Part shown: piece by piece, positions 5,274 through 13,397 of the stretch
Layout of the letters: each line of letters opens with the position of its first letter
How positions within the stretch are numbered: the stretch's first letter is position 1
From: JAEMQF01 sp031396305
Lineage (GTDB): Bacteria > Pseudomonadota > Gammaproteobacteria > Burkholderiales > Burkholderiaceae_C
Direction of reading: 5' to 3'
Length of the DNA: 17,194 nucleotides
NCBI GenBank assembly: GCA_031396305.1
Contig: JANNKM010000066.1
Coordinates: 1 to 17,194, forward strand
The notes under the pieces: generated by a model
The model's database searches: none
Seen by the model: only the letters and a program-made list of their open reading frames with translations
Told to the model about the DNA's origin: nothing
Position numbers and translations under genes: made by a program

Positions 5274-8200
5274 ATGTTCAACTGGATCATTGGGTCGAGC
5301 CTGAAGTTTCGCTTCCTCGTCTTGGCCGCCGCCGCGGCGCTGCTCGTCTTCGGCACGCAGCAGCTGCGCAAGATGCCGGTGGACGTGTTCCCGGAGTTCG
5401 CGCCGCCGAAGGTGGAAATCCAGACCGAAGGGCCTGGCATGACCGCCAACGAGGTCGAAGAACTGATCACGATCCCGATGGAAGACACGATGCGCGGCGT
5501 TCCCGGCATCGAATACGTTCGCTCCGCGTCGGTGACGGGTCTGTCGCAAGTCGTGCTGCTGTTCAAGCCGCACACCGATCTGATTGACGCGCGCCAGCGT
5601 GTCGGTGAGCGCCTCAAGCTGGCGATTGCCGAGCTGCCCAAGTCGTCGGGAATGCCGGTGATCCTGCAGCCGCTGTCGTCGACGAGCCGCGTCATGAAGA
5701 TCGGCCTGTCGTCGAAGGTCTACAACCAGATGGACCTGTCGATGATCGCCTACTGGACGATCAAGTTCAAGCTGATGACGGTTCCGGGTGTCGCCAACGT
5801 CCCGTTGTGGGGCGACCAGATCAAGTCGCTGCAGGTGCAGGTCGACCCCAGCATGATGCGCGCGCAGGGCGTGACGCTCGACCAGGTGATGGAAACGACG
5901 TCGGACGCGCTCGACGTCGGCATGCTCGGCTACACGTCGGGCGGCAAGGCACGCGTCGACGGCCTGATCGACACGCCGAACCAGCGCATCAGCATCCACA
6001 ACAAGGCGCCGGTCTATTCGATCGAACACCTGGGCGAGGTGCCGATCTCGATCAAGGGCCGCGCCGATCCGCCGCGGCTGCGCGAAGTCGGCCGGGTCGT
6101 GTGGGACACCTGGCCGATCGTCGGTGACGCCGTCATCAACGACGAACGCGGCATCATGATGATCGTCGAGAAGCTGCCGTGGGCGAACACACTCGACGTG
6201 ACGCGCGGCATCGAGCAGGCGCTCGAAAACCTCAAGCCCGGCTTGGCCGGTATTGAAGTCGACTCGACGATATTCCGCCCCGCGACGTTCATCGAGACCT
6301 CGATGGACAACCTGACGATCGCGCTCATCACCGGCTCGATCCTCGTGATCCTGGTGCTCGGCGCGTTCCTGTTCGAATGGCGCGTCGCGTTGATCAGTGT
6401 CATCGCGATCCCGCTGTCGCTCGTCGCCGCCGGCTTGGTGCTGTACCTGATGGGAGCGTCGATCAACACGATGGTGCTGGCGGGGTTCGTCGTCGCGCTC
6501 GGCTCGGTCGTGGACGACGCGATCATCGACGTCGAGAACGTCGTGCGGCGGCTTCGCCAGCACCGCCAGGCCGGCAGCACGAAGACGACGGCGCGCATCA
6601 TTTTGGAAGCTTCGCTCGAGGTGCGCCCGGCGATCTGGCAGGCCACCCTCATCATCGCGCTGGCCGTGACACCGGTGTTCTTCATGAGCGGGCTGGCCGG
6701 GGCGTTCTTCGAGCCGCTCGCGCTCGCCTTCATTCTGGCGATGCTCGCCTCGATGGTCGTTGCACTGACGGTGACACCGGCGCTGTGTCTGATCCTGCTC
6801 GACAAGACCGGCATGGAGAAGCACGAATCGCCGCTCGTTCCGTGGCTGAAACGCCACTACGCGGTGCTGCTCGCCCGCGTCATCAAGGGTCCGCGCGTGG
6901 CCTACGCGACCGGCCTCGTGATCCTGGTCGCCGGCATCGGCGTGTGGCCCTTCCTCGGAGCGGCGCTGCTGCCCGAGTTCAAGGAACGCGATTTCCTGAT
7001 GCACTGGGTGCCGGCCGAAGGAACGTCGCATCCGGAAACCTTCCGCATCACGCAGGCGGCGAGCCGCGAGTTGCGCGCGATTCCGGGGGTGCGCAACTTC
7101 GGCGCGCACGTCGGGCGCGCCATCGGCGGCGATGAACCCTATGGCATCAACTTCACCGAGAACTGGATCAGCGTCGACCCGAACGTCGACTACGACAAGA
7201 CACGCGCCAGCGTCGAAGCGGCGGTGGCAGGCTATCCGGGCTTGTACCGCGACGTGCAGACCTATCTGAAGGAACGCATCAAGGAGGTGCTGACGGGAGC
7301 CGGCGAATCCGTCGTGGTTCGCATCTTCGGGCCCGATCTTCAGGGGCTGCGCAAGAGTGCGAAGCTGGTGGAAGAGGCGATGAAGGACGTTCCGGGCCTG
7401 GTCGACTGGCACATGGAGCAATCGGTCGGGGTGCCGCAGATCGAGGTCAAGGTCAAGCTCGACGAGGCGGCGCGTTACGGCCTCAAGCCGGGCGACGTGC
7501 GGCGCGTCGTGAACTACCTGATGTCGGGCCTCGAGGTGACGGACATCCACAAGGAAGGCAAGGTCTACGACGTCTTCGTCTGGACCGATCCGGCGTCGCG
7601 CCACAACGTCGACGACATGAAGGAGTTCATGATCGATACGCCTTACGGCGGCCGGGTGCGCCTGGCCGAAGTGGCCGACGTGACGCTGGAGACGACGCCG
7701 AACAAGATCAAGCGCGAGAACGCCTCGCGGCGCATCGACGTGCACGGCAACGTGCGCGGCCGCGACCTCGGTTCGGTGGCCAACGACGTCGCGGCGCGGC
7801 TCGAGAAGGTCGAGTTCCCGCTCGGCACCTACGCGCAATTGCTCGGCGAGTACAAGGAACGCCAGGCGGCGCGCGCCAACCTGCTCAGCGCGTCGCTGAT
7901 CGTCGCGGTCGCGATCTTCCTGATCCTGCACGCGTCGCTGCACAGCTGGCGCCTGGCGAGCCTGATCTTCCTGGCATTGCCTGATCTTCCTGGCATTGCC
8001 TGCAGCGCTGATCGGCGGCGTGCTCGCGGCCTACGCCGGGGACCGGGTGCTTTCGCTCGGCTCGCTGGTCGGCATGGTCACGGTGCTGGGTATTGCGGCG
8101 CGCAACTCCATCCTGCTGATCCAGCACTATCGCCACATCGAACTCGTCGAAGGTGAACCGTTCGGCTTCGAGCTGGTCATGCGCGGCGCGGCAGAACGCC

Positions 8201-8433
8201 TGTCGCCGATTCTGATGACCACCCTGTGCACCGCGCTGGCGCTGCTGCCGCTGATCGTGCGCGGCAGTATTCCCGGGCATGAAATCGAGCACCCGATGGC
8301 GGTGGTGATCCTGGGCGGGCTGGTCACGTCGACGTTGCTGACCTTGTTCATCGTGCCGCTGCTGTACCTGCGGCTCGGCTCGATCAAGGAGCGCAAAACG
8401 ATCGATCTGTCGGCGCAAGCCGCTTTGACCTGA
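5274..8433 (+). pseudogene. RND efflux permease 1, frameshifted by a 19-bp duplication
   Basis: Inner-membrane, proton-driven RND pump. ATG at 5274 (MFNWIIGSS) is preferred over 5271 because AAGGGG lies seven bases upstream and it matches the paralogue's MFRWII start. Visible are TM1 (FLVLAAAAALLVFG), the porter start MPVDVFPEFAPPKVEIQTE, TM2-TM4 near ITGSILVILVLGAFLF...LVLYLMGASINTM, and VVDDAIIDVENVVRRL with the proton-relay pair D414/D415. TM5-TM6 and the second porter half (FKERDFLMHWVPAEGTSHPE) follow. The first frame ends at 8156 after about 50 aberrant residues. The true C-terminus (IGGVLAAYAGD, GIAARNSILLIQHY, to TGA) is open in another frame from 7996 to 8433. An exact 19-bp duplication at 7961-7998 in TM9 causes the shift; removing one copy gives 1,046 residues. 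CzcA/CusA-like layout, but substrate unknown. Confidence 0.92.
7961..7998 (+). repeat. Exact 19-bp tandem duplication causing a frameshift
   Basis: CCTGATCTTCCTGGCATTG stands at 7961-7979 and again at 7980-7998, followed by CCTG, so the match runs four bases into a third unit. Nineteen is not a multiple of three, so the second copy shifts the reading frame. With one copy the frame reads LASLIFLALPAALIGGVL, a normal TM9 of an RND pump. Confidence 0.97.
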
Positions 8434-8457
8434 CGACGATTGGGGGCCCGTTCAAAC

Positions 8458-9144
8458 ATGCAGACCAGACCCATGCTCTCCGACAGGCGTGTTCCGGGTT
8501 GGCCCGTCGTGGCTGCGCTCGCGCTCGGGCTGGCGCTCGTGCTGGTGCCGGCGCTGGACACGCCCGCTTTGGCACAAGGCGGCGAACCCGATCACATCCG
8601 CGGCGAGATCGCTTCGGTTGCGGGCGGGGCGATGGTCGTGAAAGCAAAGAACGGCAGAACCGTGCGGGTCACGCTGCCGGAGAACCTGACCGTGATCAGT
8701 CTGAGCAAGGGCAGCTTCACCGAGGTCGACTTCGGGGTCTACGTCGGCGCCGTTGCGTATCAGTTGCACGAGTACAGCCCGATCGTGCGCGACTCGGCGG
8801 TCTGGTTGCACAAGGGCATGGAGCTGCGCATCATCGACGAGAAGCTGCGCGGCATCGCGATCGGCGAGAAGAAGTGGGACCTGACCGCCGTCTCGAAGAT
8901 CGCGCACGGCTGGGTCGATGACCTCGAAGACCGGGTGCTCTCGATCAAGTGGGGCCCGAGCGACTACGACGAAACCGACGTGGAAGTGCCGCGCGACGTG
9001 CCCATTCACCGCATGGCGCTCGGCGATCCGAGCCTGCTGAAGCCGGGCACCCATGTCTTCGTCGGCGCGCAAAAAGGCGCCGACGGCAAGTACACGGCGA
9101 TATTTGTTTTCTGCGGCAGGGACGGCATCGTGCCGGCGTTGTGA
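8458..9144 (+). CDS. Secreted protein of unknown function, possibly OB-fold-like (DUF5666-like)
   Basis: 228 residues from the ATG at 8458; ATG 8473 is an alternative. The start lies 25 bases after the permease stop. An N-terminal signal peptide is clear: a basic start (RPMLSDRR), hydrophobic core VVAALALGLALVLVPAL, and likely cleavage at ALAQ after about residue 40. The mature part shows two similar beta-rich stretches. One is about residues 46-101 (IRGEIASVAGGAMVVKAKNGRTVRVTLPENLTVISLSKG...VGAVA); the other is about 150-215 (HGWVDDLEDRVLSIKWG...DVEVPRDVPIHRMALGDPSLLKPGTHVFVGAQKGADG). These resemble small OB-fold domains, which is pattern-based inference. It lies between the first permease and the adaptor, so it probably acts with the exporter in the periplasm. 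No catalytic motif seen. Confidence 0.75.
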   Translation: MQTRPMLSDRRVPGWPVVAALALGLALVLVPALDTPALAQGGEPDHIRGEIASVAGGAMVVKAKNGRTVRVTLPENLTVISLSKGSFTEVDFGVYVGAVAYQLHEYSPIVRDSAVWLHKGMELRIIDEKLRGIAIGEKKWDLTAVSKIAHGWVDDLEDRVLSIKWGPSDYDETDVEVPRDVPIHRMALGDPSLLKPGTHVFVGAQKGADGKYTAIFVFCGRDGIVPAL

Positions 9145-9217
9145 CTCGCGAGGGTATCGGACTTCGGACCTTGTTGAATGTTTTTTGGGCGGCTGTACAG
9201 CGACTGGAGGCAATCGA

Positions 9218-10222
9218 ATGAATGCGCAAACCAAGGGTTCTATGCACGGGATCGGCAAGCGCCGACTCATGGTTTACAGTTTGATCGCCTCGGCGGCAAT
9301 CGCGGCGCTCGCACTGACCTACACCGCGCCGCGGGCAGCCGACGCGGCCGCCCCGGGGTCGGCCGCGAAGCCGGTCACGTTCGAAGCGCTGCCGAGTGGC
9401 GTCAAGCGCATCACGTTGACACCCAGGGCCGCGGAACGGCTGGGCATCGCGACCGACAAGGTCAGCGAACAGACCGTCATCCGCAGACAGATGGTCGGTG
9501 GCCTGGTGATTGCGCCGACGGACCCGAGGGCCGCACCGCAACCGGGCAGCGGGAAGGGAAGTGTCTTCGGCAACTCGCAGCAAGCGCCGGCGCAGACCGC
9601 GGCGAACGCAACGGGAGGGAAACTGCCCAGCGTCGGTTTCGGCGGTTTTGGCGGTTCACCCGGCGCCGCGGCCGCACAACCCCCGTCGGCGCTGAAGACC
9701 ATCGCCGCGCCGATGGCGCCCCCATCGCCCCCGCCCTCCGTGACGGGCGACGTCTGGGTGCTCATCAGCCTGTCCGCTTCGGAGTGGGAGCGCACCGCGA
9801 AAGACATGCCGGTGCGCCTGCTGCCCCTGGGCACGCGCGCAGCGCTGCCGGGCGAGTTGCTTGCCAAGCCCTCCGGCATGGCGCCGATCGAAGACCCGAA
9901 GCGCTCGATGCTGTCGGTGTACTACGTCGTTCCCGGCAAGGACCACGGGCTGGCGCTGCACAGCCGGATGCGCGTCGAGCTGCCGATGCTGGGATCTGAA
10001 GAAAAGCAGAAGGTCGTGCCTTACAGCGCCATCTACTACGACGGCAAGGGCACACCGTGGGTCTACGTCACAGCGAAGCCCCTCGTCTATGAGCGCCAGC
10101 GCGTCGCGATCGAACGTGTCGCCGGCGACCTGGCCGTGCTGTCCGAGGGCCCGGCAGTGGGTACCACGGTGGTCAACGTCGGTGCTGCAATGCTGTTCGG
10201 CACCGAGATCTTCGGCAAGTAA
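9218..10222 (+). CDS. Short RND periplasmic adaptor (membrane fusion protein) lacking the hairpin domain
   Basis: 334 residues; ATG at 9218 with GGAGG seven bases upstream. Residues 15-43 are a signal or anchor helix. Residues 64-100 (RITLTPRAAERLGIATDKVSEQTVIRRQMVGGLVIAP) match the first strand region of CusB/CzcB-type adaptors. In those proteins the lipoyl and alpha-hairpin domains come next. Here residues 101-176 are low-complexity Gly/Pro/Ala/Gln instead (GFGGFGGSPGAAAAQPP...MAPPSPPPS). The beta-barrel domain follows (GDVWVLISLSASEWERTAKDMPVRLLPL, about 178-255), then a membrane-proximal domain (VVPYSAIYYDGKGTPWVYVTAKPLVYERQRVAIERV...). It ends 11 bases before the second permease and is surely co-expressed. 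Without a hairpin it should not dock onto a TolC-type channel in the known way. The family call is firm; the consequence is inferred. Confidence 0.85.
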   Translation: MNAQTKGSMHGIGKRRLMVYSLIASAAIAALALTYTAPRAADAAAPGSAAKPVTFEALPSGVKRITLTPRAAERLGIATDKVSEQTVIRRQMVGGLVIAPTDPRAAPQPGSGKGSVFGNSQQAPAQTAANATGGKLPSVGFGGFGGSPGAAAAQPPSALKTIAAPMAPPSPPPSVTGDVWVLISLSASEWERTAKDMPVRLLPLGTRAALPGELLAKPSGMAPIEDPKRSMLSVYYVVPGKDHGLALHSRMRVELPMLGSEEKQKVVPYSAIYYDGKGTPWVYVTAKPLVYERQRVAIERVAGDLAVLSEGPAVGTTVVNVGAAMLFGTEIFGK

Positions 10223-10233
10223 GGGAGACAGTC

Positions 10234-13200
10234 ATGTTTCGCTGGATCATCGCTTCGAGTCTGAATCTGCGTTTCCTGGTGCTGGCGGCGGCCGCGGCGC
10301 TGGTCGTTTTCGGCAGCGTGCAATTGCGCAAGATGCCTGTCGACGTCTTCCCCGAGTTCGCGCCGCCCGTCGTACAGGTGCAGACCGAGGCTCTCGGCCT
10401 GTCGGCGACGGAAGTGCAGGACCTGATTTCGATGAACCTGGAAGAACTGCTCAGCGGCGTGCCGTGGCTCAAGTCGATCCGCTCGGAATCGGTGCCCGGT
10501 CTGTCAAAGATCCTGATGACGTTCGAACGCGGCACCGACATCATGCGCGCGCGCCAGATGATCCAGGAGCGGCTGACCCTGGCGTATACGCTGCCCAACG
10601 TGGCGCAGCCGCCGGTCATTCTGCAACCGATGTCGGCGACGAGCCGCTTCATGATGGTCGGCCTGTCGTCGAGCACTGTCGAGCAGACTGAACTGTCGCT
10701 GCTCGCGCGCTGGACCGTCAAGCCACGTCTGCTCGGCGTGCCGGGTGTGGCGAACGTCGCGATCTGGGGCCAGCGGCTGCGCCAGATGCACGTGCAGATC
10801 GACCCGAACCGATTGCACGACGCCAAGGTGACGCAAGAGGACATCATCGCCGCGACCGGCGACTCGCTGTGGGTGTCGCCGCTGACGTTCCTGAAGGGCT
10901 CGTCGCCGGGAACCGGAGGCTGGATCGACAACAAGAACCAGCGCCTGGGTGTGCAGCACAACATGCCGATCGAAAAACCCGAAGACATGGCGCGCGTGGC
11001 GGTGACGGCCCCGCACCTGCTGCTCAGCGGCAAGGGCATGGCGCTCGGTGAAGTTGCCGAGGTGTCGTTCGCGCACCCGCCGCTGATCGGCGACGCGGTC
11101 ACGAAGAGCGGCAACGGCCTGCTCATCGTGATCGAGAAATTCCCGTCGGCGAATACCCTGGAAGTGACGCGCGGCGTCGACCAGGCGCTCGCCGAACTGA
11201 GCCGCGGCCTGCCGGGCGTGCAGATCGACGCCAACGTATTCCGCCTGGCGTCCTACGTCAATCAGTCGATCTCCAACCTGAGCCTGGCGCTGCTCGCCGG
11301 TGCCGTGCTCGTGGTCGGCGTGGTTGTCGTGTTCCTGCGCGGCTGGCGCAGTGCACTGATCAGCGTCGTCGCGATTCCGCTGTCGCTGCTTGCCGCCACC
11401 GTGGCGCTGTACCTGCTCGGCGAGACGCTCAACACGATGATCCTCGCCGGTCTCGTGGTGGCGCTGGCCGTGATCATCGACGACGCCGTCATCGACGTTG
11501 AAAAACTCGCGCGGCGCCTGCGCGAGCGCAAACTCCAAGACGGGCCCGACCAGACCTCGGTGCTGCGCGTGATTTACGACACGACGCTCGAGACGCGCAG
11601 CGCCGCGATCTATGCGACGTTGATCCTCATTCTCGCCGTGGTGCCGGTGTTCGTGATGGGCGGCGTCGGTGGCGCTTTCTTCACGCCGCTGGCCACGGCC
11701 TATGTGCTCGCGGTGCTGGCGTCGATGCTCGTCGCGCTGACCGTCACACCGGCGCTCGGCTTGGCGCTGTCGCGCGGCATGTCGGGCACGCTGGCCGAAT
11801 CGGCCCTGGCGGCTCGTGCGCGCGACCGCTACGAAGCGGCTCTGAAGCGCATCGCGCAAGGGCCCACGAAGATGTACGCAGTCGCCGCCGTCGTCGTGCT
11901 GGCCGGTGTTGCGGTATTGCCGATGCTGGGTCAGGTGCTGCTGCCCACGTTCAAGGAGCGTGACCTGCTCGTCAACTGGTCCACCGCGCCGGGCACGTCG
12001 CACACCGAAACGCACCGCATCACGACCCGCGTCAGCAACGAGCTGCGTGCGATCCCCGGTGTGCGCTCGGTGGGGGCGCATGTGGGCCGCGCGATCTCGG
12101 GCGACCAGACGGTGGGGGTCAATTCGAGCCAGATCTGGATTGGTCTGGACCCGCAGGCCGACTACGACAAGACGGTCGCCGCGATCCGCGAGACGGTTGA
12201 CGGCTACCCCGGCGTGGACCACAACCTGCAGTCCTACCTGCGCGACAAGGTCAGCGAGGTCCTGACGGGAACGAGCCGCCCGATCGTCGTGCGCATCTAC
12301 GGCGCCAAGCTGGACGTGCTGCGCCAGAAGGCCGAAGAAGTGAAGCAGGCGCTGTCCGGCATCAAGGGTATCGTCGACCTGCACGCCGAAGGGCAGATCG
12401 AGGAGCCGACGCTCGAAGTCAATGTCGATCTCGACAAAGCCGGCAAAGCGAACGTCAAGCCCGGTGACGTGCGGCGCGCCACCGCGACGGTGTTCTCCGG
12501 CCTGGTGGTGGGTTTCCTGTTCAAGGAGCAGAAGATCTACGAGGTCGTCGTGCACGGTGCACCCGAGGCGCGCCAGAGCCTGACGAACCTGAACGACCTG
12601 TGGATCGAAAAGTCGGACCGCCAGTATGCGAGGCTGGGCGACGTGGCCGCGCTGAAGATGGTGTCCACACCGTCGGTCATCAAACACGAGGCGATTTCGA
12701 CCTACGTCGACGTCGTCGCCAACGTGGCCGGACGCGACTTCAGCTCGGTCGCCGACGAAGTCGAAGACAGGCTCGAGAAGATCAAGTTCCCGCTCGAGTA
12801 CCACCCGGAACTGCTGGGCGAGTATGCGGAGAACCAGAGCGCGCAGCGCCGCATGGTTGGCGCCGGCATCGCCTGCCTGATCGGCATCTTCCTGCTGCTC
12901 CAGGCGTGTTTCAGCAGCTGGCGCCAGGCGCTGGTCGGCTTCTCGGCGATTCCGGTCGCTGCTGCGGGTGGCGTGCTCGCGGTGCTGGTCAGCGGCGGCG
13001 TGCTGTCGCTCGGCTCGTTCATCGGATTCCTCGCCGTGCTCGGCATAGCCGCGCGCAACGTCGTGCTGCTGATCAAGGGCTACCAGCGCATCGAAGAGCA
13101 GGAAGGCCAGGCCTTCGGGTTGCAGTTGGTGCTGCGCGGCGCACGCGAGCGGCTGACGCCGATGCTGGCGAGCGCCGCGGCGATCATCGGTGCGTTGCTC

Positions 13201-13377
13201 CCGATCATCGCCTTCGGCCGCATTCCAGGGCTGGAAATCGTCGGGCCGACCGCCATCGTGATGCTCGGCGGCGTGGTCGCTTCTACCATGTTCACGCTGT
13301 TCGTCGTACCCGCGCTGTATGCGATGGCGCGCTCGAGCGCCCCGCGCCAGGCCGACCTGGGCCTGGCTGCCGCGTGA
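10234..13377 (+). CDS. RND efflux permease 2
   Basis: 1,047 residues, full length for a CzcA/AcrB-type pump. ATG at 10234 follows AAGGGAGA at a good distance. Visible in order: TM1 (LNLRFLVLAAAAALVVFG), MPVDVFPEFAPPVVQVQTE, and the porter domain. TM2-TM4 have SLALLAGAVLVVGVVVVFL and VALAVIIDDAVIDVEKLARRL, with proton-relay aspartates D416/D417. The second porter half (FKERDLLVNWSTAPGTSHTETHRITTRVSNELRAIPGV) follows. The TM8-TM12 block includes GFLAVLGIAARNVVLLIKGYQRIEEQEG, with Arg where AcrB has Lys in TM10. It is a clear paralogue of the frameshifted pump upstream, with the same MFxWIIxSSL start and domain spacing, so the pair arose by duplication or forms a two-permease complex. No distinctive CusA-type methionine cluster was found by eye, so metal transport is not assumed. 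Confidence 0.94.
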   Translation: MFRWIIASSLNLRFLVLAAAAALVVFGSVQLRKMPVDVFPEFAPPVVQVQTEALGLSATEVQDLISMNLEELLSGVPWLKSIRSESVPGLSKILMTFERGTDIMRARQMIQERLTLAYTLPNVAQPPVILQPMSATSRFMMVGLSSSTVEQTELSLLARWTVKPRLLGVPGVANVAIWGQRLRQMHVQIDPNRLHDAKVTQEDIIAATGDSLWVSPLTFLKGSSPGTGGWIDNKNQRLGVQHNMPIEKPEDMARVAVTAPHLLLSGKGMALGEVAEVSFAHPPLIGDAVTKSGNGLLIVIEKFPSANTLEVTRGVDQALAELSRGLPGVQIDANVFRLASYVNQSISNLSLALLAGAVLVVGVVVVFLRGWRSALISVVAIPLSLLAATVALYLLGETLNTMILAGLVVALAVIIDDAVIDVEKLARRLRERKLQDGPDQTSVLRVIYDTTLETRSAAIYATLILILAVVPVFVMGGVGGAFFTPLATAYVLAVLASMLVALTVTPALGLALSRGMSGTLAESALAARARDRYEAALKRIAQGPTKMYAVAAVVVLAGVAVLPMLGQVLLPTFKERDLLVNWSTAPGTSHTETHRITTRVSNELRAIPGVRSVGAHVGRAISGDQTVGVNSSQIWIGLDPQADYDKTVAAIRETVDGYPGVDHNLQSYLRDKVSEVLTGTSRPIVVRIYGAKLDVLRQKAEEVKQALSGIKGIVDLHAEGQIEEPTLEVNVDLDKAGKANVKPGDVRRATATVFSGLVVGFLFKEQKIYEVVVHGAPEARQSLTNLNDLWIEKSDRQYARLGDVAALKMVSTPSVIKHEAISTYVDVVANVAGRDFSSVADEVEDRLEKIKFPLEYHPELLGEYAENQSAQRRMVGAGIACLIGIFLLLQACFSSWRQALVGFSAIPVAAAGGVLAVLVSGGVLSLGSFIGFLAVLGIAARNVVLLIKGYQRIEEQEGQAFGLQLVLRGARERLTPMLASAAAIIGALLPIIAFGRIPGLEIVGPTAIVMLGGVVASTMFTLFVVPALYAMARSSAPRQADLGLAAA

Positions 13378-13397
13378 CTCGATGAAGGCGTCGCCTG

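Noticed and set aside
5253..7943. Very long minus-strand open frame opposite RND permease 1
   Set aside because: It mirrors the codons of a clearly homologous + strand pump; its Arg/His/Asp-rich translation has no recognisable domain. GC-rich codon bias explains it.
9145..9217. Intrinsic terminator at the T6 run (9181-9186)
   Set aside because: The sequence before the T-run does not form a solid stem, and the next gene has a good ribosome-binding site, so I do not call it.
10504..12804. Long minus-strand open frame opposite RND permease 2
   Set aside because: Same effect as opposite permease 1; the + strand gene has full RND motifs.
5274..13377. Naming the pumps as copper/silver (CusA) or cobalt/zinc/cadmium (CzcA) exporters
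   Set aside because: Overall layout is similar, but the relay carries the DD pair also found in drug pumps and I could not identify the metal-binding methionines, so substrate is left open.
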